64,000 bases of DNA from Regnicoccus_A sp014224355 (lineage in GTDB: Bacteria > Cyanobacteriota > Cyanobacteriia > PCC-6307 > Cyanobiaceae). Made by a program: the position numbers and the translations under genes. The notes beneath the pieces were generated by a model, which had not been told where the DNA came from, searched no databases, and was given only the letters and a program-made list of their open reading frames with translations. Shown in pieces: positions 59,196 through 64,000 of the stretch. The DNA is taken from NCBI RefSeq assembly GCF_050920705.1, contig NZ_CP154799.1:372001-436000 (forward strand). The letters run 5' to 3'. Numbering within the stretch: position 1 is the first letter of the stretch; each line of letters begins with the position of its first letter.

Positions 59196-60154
59196 CGGCG
59201 ACTGGCCCGGGCCTCGATCTGGCCCATGGGAGAGACAGCCGTGGCACCGGCGGGCTGATTCCCGCAGAAGTGCTGCGCCAGCTCAACGGCCGCCGCGATG
59301 GCCCTGCCTGGCGGCAGCTGGCCGGCCACGGCGGGCTGATCCTGGGGGCCGGACTGGTCTGGGGCCATGCCGCCCTGCCCTGGGCGCTGCGGCTGGCGGC
59401 CCTGCTGCTGCTCGGCTGGGGCCTGGCCTTCGCCTTCTGCGCCATGCACGAATGCGGCCACCGCACCGCCTTCGCCAGTCGCCGCGTCAACGACACCGTG
59501 GCCTGGTGGGCCGGGGTGCTCAGTTTCTACAACGCTGACTTCTACCGCCGTTACCACCAGTGGCACCACCGCCACACCCAGCAGCTCGGGCTGGATCCGG
59601 AGCTGGAGTCGGCGCCGCCCGACACGCGGAGGGCCTACCTGCTGTCGCTGAGCGGCCTGCCCTGGTGGATCGACAAGCTGCGCGGCCATGCCCGCGGTCT
59701 GGTCGGGGATTTCGCGGGTCGCCCCTACATCCCCCCCGAAGCGGCCCCGGCCGTGTGCGCCTCCCTGCGCCGCCAGCTGGCCGTCTACGCCGTGCTGGTG
59801 GCCCTCTCCCTGCCGGGCTGGAACGGCGCTCTGTTCTGGTTCTGGCTGCTGCCGCTGGCAGTGGGCCAGCCCCTGCTCCGTTTCGTGCTGCTGGCGGAGC
59901 ACGGCGGTTGCAGCACCGCCAGCGACGCGCTGCGCAACACCCGCACCACCCTCACCCTGGTGCCGCTGCGCTGGCTGATGTGGAACATGGCGTTTCACAC
60001 CGAGCACCACCTGTTCGCCTCGATTCCCTTCCATGCCCTGCCGGCGGCCCACGGCTGGATCGGACCCCGGCTGGTGCACGAGGCCCCCGGCTACCTGGCC
60101 CTGCACCGCCGCTTCCTGGCCGATCCCGCTCAGCTGGCGCTGCCGACAGCATGA
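59192..60154 (+). CDS. Fatty acid desaturase coupled to the Nit1C cluster
   Basis: A 320-residue membrane desaturase of the DesA/hydroxylase type. His boxes are HECGH (in FAFCAMHECGHRTAFASRR), HQWHHRHT (in YRRYHQWHHRHTQQLGLDP) and HTEHH (in MWNMAFHTEHHLFASIPFHA), fitting the HxxxH/HxxHH pattern. Membrane segments flank them. It differs clearly from the two DesC-type genes at 13501 and 15349. Its start overlaps the flavoprotein stop and its stop overlaps the next start (both ATGA), so it belongs to the same operon. A desaturase is not among the core Nit1C genes I know, so its role here is open. Confidence 0.9.
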   Translation: MTATGPGLDLAHGRDSRGTGGLIPAEVLRQLNGRRDGPAWRQLAGHGGLILGAGLVWGHAALPWALRLAALLLLGWGLAFAFCAMHECGHRTAFASRRVNDTVAWWAGVLSFYNADFYRRYHQWHHRHTQQLGLDPELESAPPDTRRAYLLSLSGLPWWIDKLRGHARGLVGDFAGRPYIPPEAAPAVCASLRRQLAVYAVLVALSLPGWNGALFWFWLLPLAVGQPLLRFVLLAEHGGCSTASDALRNTRTTLTLVPLRWLMWNMAFHTEHHLFASIPFHALPAAHGWIGPRLVHEAPGYLALHRRFLADPAQLALPTA

Positions 60155-61194
60155 ACGCGGCCGCGTCTCCGACCGGACGGGACGAAACATTCACGCTGGG
60201 GGATCTGCCGCTGGCCTGCGGTCGCCTGCTGCCGCAGGCACAACTGGCTTACCGGGTGTTCGGCGAGCTCAACGCCGCACGCTCCAACCTGGTGCTTTAC
60301 CCCAGTTCCTACGGCGCCTGGCCCGAGGACATCGACTGGGTGGTGGGGCCGATCCTCGATCCAGCGCGTTTCTGTGTGCTGCTGGTGAGCCAGTTCGGCA
60401 ACGGTCGCTCCAGCAGCCCCAGCAACAGCCCCATGGGCCTGGCGGAGGAGGGGTGGGTGATCAGCCACGGCGACAACGTGGCCGCCCAGCAACGCCTGAT
60501 CCGGGAGGTGTTCGGCGTGGAGCGCCTCGCCCTGATCTACGGCTGGTCGATGGGGGCCCAGCAGGCCTACCACTGGGCAGCCCTGGAGCCAGGGGCGGTG
60601 GAGCGGATCTGCTGCCTCTGCGGCACGGCCCGCACCACGCCCCACAACCGCCTGTTCCTGCTCAGCCTGCGCCAGGCCCTCACCGCCGATCCCGCCTGGG
60701 ATGGGCGGCGCTTCAGCGCAACCCCCGAGCAGGGCCTGCGCACCTTCGCCCTGATCTACGCCAGCTGGGCCGCCAGCCAGCCCTACTACCGGCAGGGCCG
60801 GCACGCGGCGCTGGGCTACTGCAGCGTGGACGACTACGTGGAGCGCAGCTGGCTGCCCGCCTACCGCCGCCATGAGCCCCGTGATCTGCTGGCGATGCTC
60901 GACACCTGGCTGGCCAACGATCTCGGCGCCGCCGTGGGGGCGGCCCGGGGGGATGGCACGCCCCTGGAGCTGGCCGCCGCCCTGGGGCGGATCACGGCCC
61001 GCACCATGGTGATCGCCGGCTCCCACGACCTCTACTTCCCTCCCGACGACTGCGCCGCTGAAGCCGCCTGCATTCCCGGCGCCCGCTTCGAGCGGCTGGA
61101 GTCGGTGCTGGGGCACCGGGCCGGCAATCCCCGCGACGCGCCGTCCGAGCAGGCCCGGATCCGCTCCGCCGTGGAGAGCCTGCTGATGGATTGA
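60151..61194 (+). CDS. Alpha/beta hydrolase (homoserine O-acetyltransferase-like) coupled to the Nit1C cluster
   Basis: A 347-residue alpha/beta hydrolase of the MetX-like group. The nucleophile Ser is in LIYGWSMGAQQAYHWAALE, the Asp probably in MVIAGSHDLYFPPDDCAAEA, and the His in LGHRAGNPRD. The early part has AQLAYRVFGELNAARSNLVL, typical of homoserine acetyltransferase-like folds. It starts in the stop of the desaturase (ATGA). The natural acyl or ester substrate is unknown; it may act on the product of the upstream desaturase or flavoprotein. Confidence 0.88.
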   Translation: MNAAASPTGRDETFTLGDLPLACGRLLPQAQLAYRVFGELNAARSNLVLYPSSYGAWPEDIDWVVGPILDPARFCVLLVSQFGNGRSSSPSNSPMGLAEEGWVISHGDNVAAQQRLIREVFGVERLALIYGWSMGAQQAYHWAALEPGAVERICCLCGTARTTPHNRLFLLSLRQALTADPAWDGRRFSATPEQGLRTFALIYASWAASQPYYRQGRHAALGYCSVDDYVERSWLPAYRRHEPRDLLAMLDTWLANDLGAAVGAARGDGTPLELAAALGRITARTMVIAGSHDLYFPPDDCAAEAACIPGARFERLESVLGHRAGNPRDAPSEQARIRSAVESLLMD

Positions 61195-61254
61195 TCCTCC
61201 GCCCTGCATCAGGCCGACCAAGACCCGCCGTTCCGCCCGTACCCCGCTGAGCCC

Positions 61255-62502
61255 ATGACCGACCTGGCCCGCTACGCCGCCGACCACGGCCTCCGCCATT
61301 TCCTCTTCTCCTTCTCGGATCTGTTCGGGGTGCAACGGGCCAAGCTGGTGCCCGCCAGCGCCGCCAACCAGCTGGCCCGCGATGGCGCCGGCTTTGCGGG
61401 CTTCGCCGCCTGGCTGGCGATGACTCCGGCCGATCCCGACGTGCTCGGCCTGCCCGATCCCGCCAGCCTGGCTGTGCTTCCCTGGCAGCGCAGCGTGGCC
61501 TGGGTGGCCACCGATCTGCAGGTGGAGGGCCGGCCGCTGGAGCAGTCGCCGCGCTGGGTGCTGCGCCGCCAGCTCGAGAGGGTGGCCCAGCTGGGCTACA
61601 GCTTCCGCACGGGGGTGGAGGCGGAGTTCTTTCTGCTGCAGCCCGGCGGCACAGCGATCGCCGATACCCACGACACCCAGAGCAAGCCCTGCTACGACCA
61701 GCTGGCGCTGATGCGCCAGTTCGAGCTGATCGGCGGCCTGCTGGAGGCGATGGAGGAGCTGGGCTGGGGTCCGTACCAGGCCGATCACGAGGATGCCAAC
61801 GGCCAGTTCGAGATCAACTGGACCTTCGCCGATGCGCTGGTGACCGCCGACCGCCACGCCCTGTTCCGGGTGATGGCCCAGGCGATGGCCGAACCCCTGG
61901 GCGCTCGGGTGAGCTTCGCTCCCAAGCCCTTCCCCCAGCTCACCGGCAGCGGCGCCCACCTGCACCATTCCCTCTGGGACGCCTCGGGCCGCAACCTCTT
62001 CCACGACCCCCGCGGCGAGCTGGGCCTCTCGCCGCTGGCCTATCACTTTCTGGGGGGCCTGCTGGAGCACGCTCCGGCTCTCTGTGCGATCACCAATCCC
62101 ACCGCCGAGAGCTACGCGCGGCTCGGAGGCCAGACCACCAACTCCGGCGCCACCTGGTCACCGGGCTGGATCAGCTACGGCGGCAACAACCGCAGCCACA
62201 TGGTGCGCCTCCCCGACGACCAGCGCCTGGAGCTGCGCCTGCCCGACAGTGCCGCCAACCCCTACCTGCTGCCGGCGGCGGTGCTGGCCGCCGGCCTCGA
62301 CGGCCTCGACCGGCAGCTCGAGGCCGGCCCCCGCAATGACGCCAACCTCTACACCGACCCGCCGGCTCCCGGCACCGCGACCGAGCTGCCCGCCAGCCTC
62401 GAGGAGGCCCTGGCCGCCTTCGCCGCCGACACGGTGCTGCGCGAGGCCCTGGGGGAACCCTTCTGTGTGGCCTACGAGAGCCTCAGGCGAAAGCACGGCT
62501 GA
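61255..62502 (+). CDS. glnT: Type III glutamine synthetase-like (GlnT)
   Basis: A 415-residue glutamine synthetase of the GlnT type. Catalytic and ATP-binding regions are recognisable: RTGVEAEFFLL, ADHEDANGQFEINW, TGSGAHLHHSLWD and SHMVRLPDDQRLELRLPDSA. The reaction assumed is ATP-dependent condensation of ammonia with glutamate, or with a related amine or acid. It starts 60 bases after the alpha/beta hydrolase on the same strand. This suggests it assimilates ammonia released by the nitrilase, or makes a gamma-glutamyl intermediate of the pathway. Confidence 0.9.
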   Translation: MTDLARYAADHGLRHFLFSFSDLFGVQRAKLVPASAANQLARDGAGFAGFAAWLAMTPADPDVLGLPDPASLAVLPWQRSVAWVATDLQVEGRPLEQSPRWVLRRQLERVAQLGYSFRTGVEAEFFLLQPGGTAIADTHDTQSKPCYDQLALMRQFELIGGLLEAMEELGWGPYQADHEDANGQFEINWTFADALVTADRHALFRVMAQAMAEPLGARVSFAPKPFPQLTGSGAHLHHSLWDASGRNLFHDPRGELGLSPLAYHFLGGLLEHAPALCAITNPTAESYARLGGQTTNSGATWSPGWISYGGNNRSHMVRLPDDQRLELRLPDSAANPYLLPAAVLAAGLDGLDRQLEAGPRNDANLYTDPPAPGTATELPASLEEALAAFAADTVLREALGEPFCVAYESLRRKHG

Positions 62503-62543
62503 AGGGCTGAGGATGGTGTGCTCAGGTCCCTGGTGTTGCCTCG

Positions 62544-64000
62544 ATGTCGCTCCTCTCCAACGTCATGGTGGCCACCAGCGCGGCGGCCGCCGCAGCGATC
62601 GGAAGCCTGACCTTCCCGGCACTGTCGGCGGAAGTTGGGCCCGCGCCAGCCCTGCCTGCCGCTCTGGCGCGACGCCTGGAGGCGGTGACCGGCAAGGAGA
62701 TGTACCGCCACAGCACCTGGGGGTGGCGGGTGGTGGAGGAGAGCAGCGGCGCGGTGCTGCTGGAGCGCAACAGCGCCCAGATGTTCGTGCCGGGCTCGAT
62801 CATGAAGACCTACAGCACCGCCGCCGTGCTGAAGGAGTACGGAGCCGACCACCGCTTCCGCACCCCGATCCACCAGCTGGGCACGGTGCGCAACGGCGAG
62901 CTCGACGGCCACCTGGTGCTGGTGGGCTCCGGTGATTTCAGCTTCGGCCTGCGCGAGCGGCCCGACAGCAGCCTCGGGTTCAACAGCCTGCCCCAGATCG
63001 ATCACAACTACGCCAGCACCGGATTTCCAGGCGTGGCCCTGCTTCCCGACAGCGATCCTCTCAGGGCCCTCGACCAGCTGGCGAGCCAGGTGCGCTCCGC
63101 CGGCATCCGCAGGGTGCGGGGTGATGTGGCCATCGACGATCGCCTGTTCAACACCTATGCGGGCTGGCCCGATGGCCTGATCGCGCCGATCTGGGTGAAC
63201 GAGAACCTGCTCGACATCACCACCCGTCCCGGCCGCCCCGGTGAACCGGCCTTGGTGGACTGGCGGCCGCGCACCGCTGCGCTGAGCGTGGTGTCGCAGG
63301 TGACGACGGTGGCGGCGGGCACGGCCACCGAGCCGTTGCAGGTGGAGCCGCTCGATGGGGGGCGGGTGCGAATCAGCGGCCAGATCGCCGCCGAGGCCCC
63401 GCCGCAGATCAGCACCGCCGAGATCCGCCGACCCGCTGATTTCGCGCGCACTGCCCTGATCGAAGCCCTCGAGCGCGCCGGGGTGGCGGTGGACGCCCCG
63501 GCCACAGGGGTGAACCCGGCGGCGATCCTGCCGGCCGGCACCGGAGCCTATGCCGGTGCCCCGAAGCTGGCGGAGCACGTCTCGCCGCCGCTCTCTGAAT
63601 TCGTGAAGGTGATCCTGAAGATCAGCTACAACCGCGGCGCCGATCTGATGGTCTGCCTGGTGGCGGTGAAGGCCGGCAGCCGCGACTGCCCCGATGGCCT
63701 GGCGCGGGAGCTGGAGATCATCAGCGCCCTGGGGGTGTCGCCCGCCAGCACCCTGGTGGAGGACGGGGCTGGCTCCATCGACAGCAGCCGCACCTCCCCG
63801 ATCGATCAGACCAGCCTGCTGCGCCGCCTGCTGCAGGAACCCTGGGGCGAGGCCCTGCGGCAGGGGCTGCCGGTGATGGGGGTGGATGGCACCCAGGCGG
63901 TGAACCAGGTGGGCACCCCGGCCGCCGGCCGGATCCGGCTCAAGGACGGCTCCAGGGTGATGGGCAGCGCCAGCGGCCAGATGTCGATTCCTGCCAAGAC
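62544..64000 (+). CDS. dacB: D-alanyl-D-alanine carboxypeptidase/endopeptidase (PBP4, DacB type), partial
   Basis: An open frame from ATG 62544 (signal peptide SAAAAAAIGSLTFPALSA) runs off the window end, 485 codons visible. It is the penicillin-binding protein 4 type: SxxK motif in VPGSIMKTYSTAAVLKEY, SxN motif in LKISYNRGADLMVCLVAVKA, and the sequence ends at PAKT, where the KTG motif of the active site is expected. The inserted domain between SxxK and SxN is present (GHLVLVGSGDFSFGLRERP, VRGDVAIDDRLFNTYAGWP). It trims peptidoglycan in the periplasm. It is 41 bases after glnT on the same strand; a functional link is not implied. Confidence 0.93.
   Translation, partial: MSLLSNVMVATSAAAAAAIGSLTFPALSAEVGPAPALPAALARRLEAVTGKEMYRHSTWGWRVVEESSGAVLLERNSAQMFVPGSIMKTYSTAAVLKEYGADHRFRTPIHQLGTVRNGELDGHLVLVGSGDFSFGLRERPDSSLGFNSLPQIDHNYASTGFPGVALLPDSDPLRALDQLASQVRSAGIRRVRGDVAIDDRLFNTYAGWPDGLIAPIWVNENLLDITTRPGRPGEPALVDWRPRTAALSVVSQVTTVAAGTATEPLQVEPLDGGRVRISGQIAAEAPPQISTAEIRRPADFARTALIEALERAGVAVDAPATGVNPAAILPAGTGAYAGAPKLAEHVSPPLSEFVKVILKISYNRGADLMVCLVAVKAGSRDCPDGLARELEIISALGVSPASTLVEDGAGSIDSSRTSPIDQTSLLRRLLQEPWGEALRQGLPVMGVDGTQAVNQVGTPAAGRIRLKDGSRVMGSASGQMSIPAK

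Noticed and set aside
60130..62070. 646-codon minus-strand frame opposite the hydrolase and glnT
   Set aside because: Antisense shadow spanning two well-supported genes.
1..64000. tRNA, rRNA, CRISPR array, insertion sequence, glycine riboswitch
   Set aside because: Looked for in the gaps by eye; no cloverleaf with T-arm, no regular repeats with spacers, no transposase and no tandem glycine aptamer upstream of the gcv genes was seen.

Overview
This GC-rich window reads as part of a cyanobacterial chromosome, most likely a Cyanobium/Synechococcus-type picocyanobacterium. The basis is an adjacent pair of cyanobacterial-type flavodiiron proteins (Flv3/Flv1), a cyanobacterial chorismate lyase, stearoyl-type acyl-lipid desaturases, many small proteins of the picocyanobacterial type, a GTA-N8-TAC NtcA box, and several copies of the HIP1 palindrome GCGATCGC (for example near 1369, 1627, 4922, 28894, 54771 and 54780). 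The assignment is by gene content and sequence style; no database search was possible.

Layout. 0-8 kb: 3' part of a Kef-type antiporter, the flv3-flv1 operon, cyanase (cynS), a nitrite/formate channel behind an NtcA box, a pirin and a DUF924 protein. 8-16 kb: glycine cleavage genes gcvP (frameshifted close to its end) and gcvH behind a methionine gamma-lyase-like gene, then two paralogous desaturases flanking a conserved unknown. 16-30 kb: housekeeping (rplI, dnaB, mnmG, chorismate lyase, ligA) mixed with conserved unknowns, a transglutaminase, a fatty-acid-hydroxylase-type protein and a SprT-like protease. 30-39 kb: a secreted phosphatase module (choice-of-anchor I protein plus an RTX 5'-nucleotidase) flanked by two paralogous secreted unknowns, then a molybdoenzyme/cytochrome b561/VOC operon. 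39-45 kb: an accessory stretch rich in decayed genes (DUF5996, arylsulfatase, a small membrane protein) with a CDGSH/HxlR pair, a cytochrome b and a methyltransferase. 45-53 kb: valS, a PKHD-type dioxygenase, conserved unknowns, a truncated methyltransferase and an SDR/solute-binding-lipoprotein/MscS operon.

53.4-62.5 kb is the most interesting locus: a Nit1C-type nitrilase cluster (PurM/AIR-synthase-like, GNAT, radical SAM, nitrilase and MSMEG_0572/Sll0783 proteins on the minus strand; a flavin oxidoreductase diverging from them). It is extended by a translationally coupled fatty acid desaturase and alpha/beta hydrolase and followed by a type III glutamine synthetase. The family is associated with nitrogen starvation and cyanide assimilation. 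With cynS and the NtcA-controlled channel near the left end, the window carries genes for using cyanate, nitrite and possibly cyanide/nitrile nitrogen. The nitrilase carries a frameshift in a homopolymer. The window ends inside a PBP4-type D-Ala-D-Ala carboxypeptidase.

Two of the frameshifts (gcvP, nitrilase) lie in runs of one base and could be sequencing errors. Others (sulfatase, DUF5996, the membrane-protein remnant, the truncated methyltransferase) look like genuine decay. No tRNA, rRNA, CRISPR array or intact insertion sequence was recognised.
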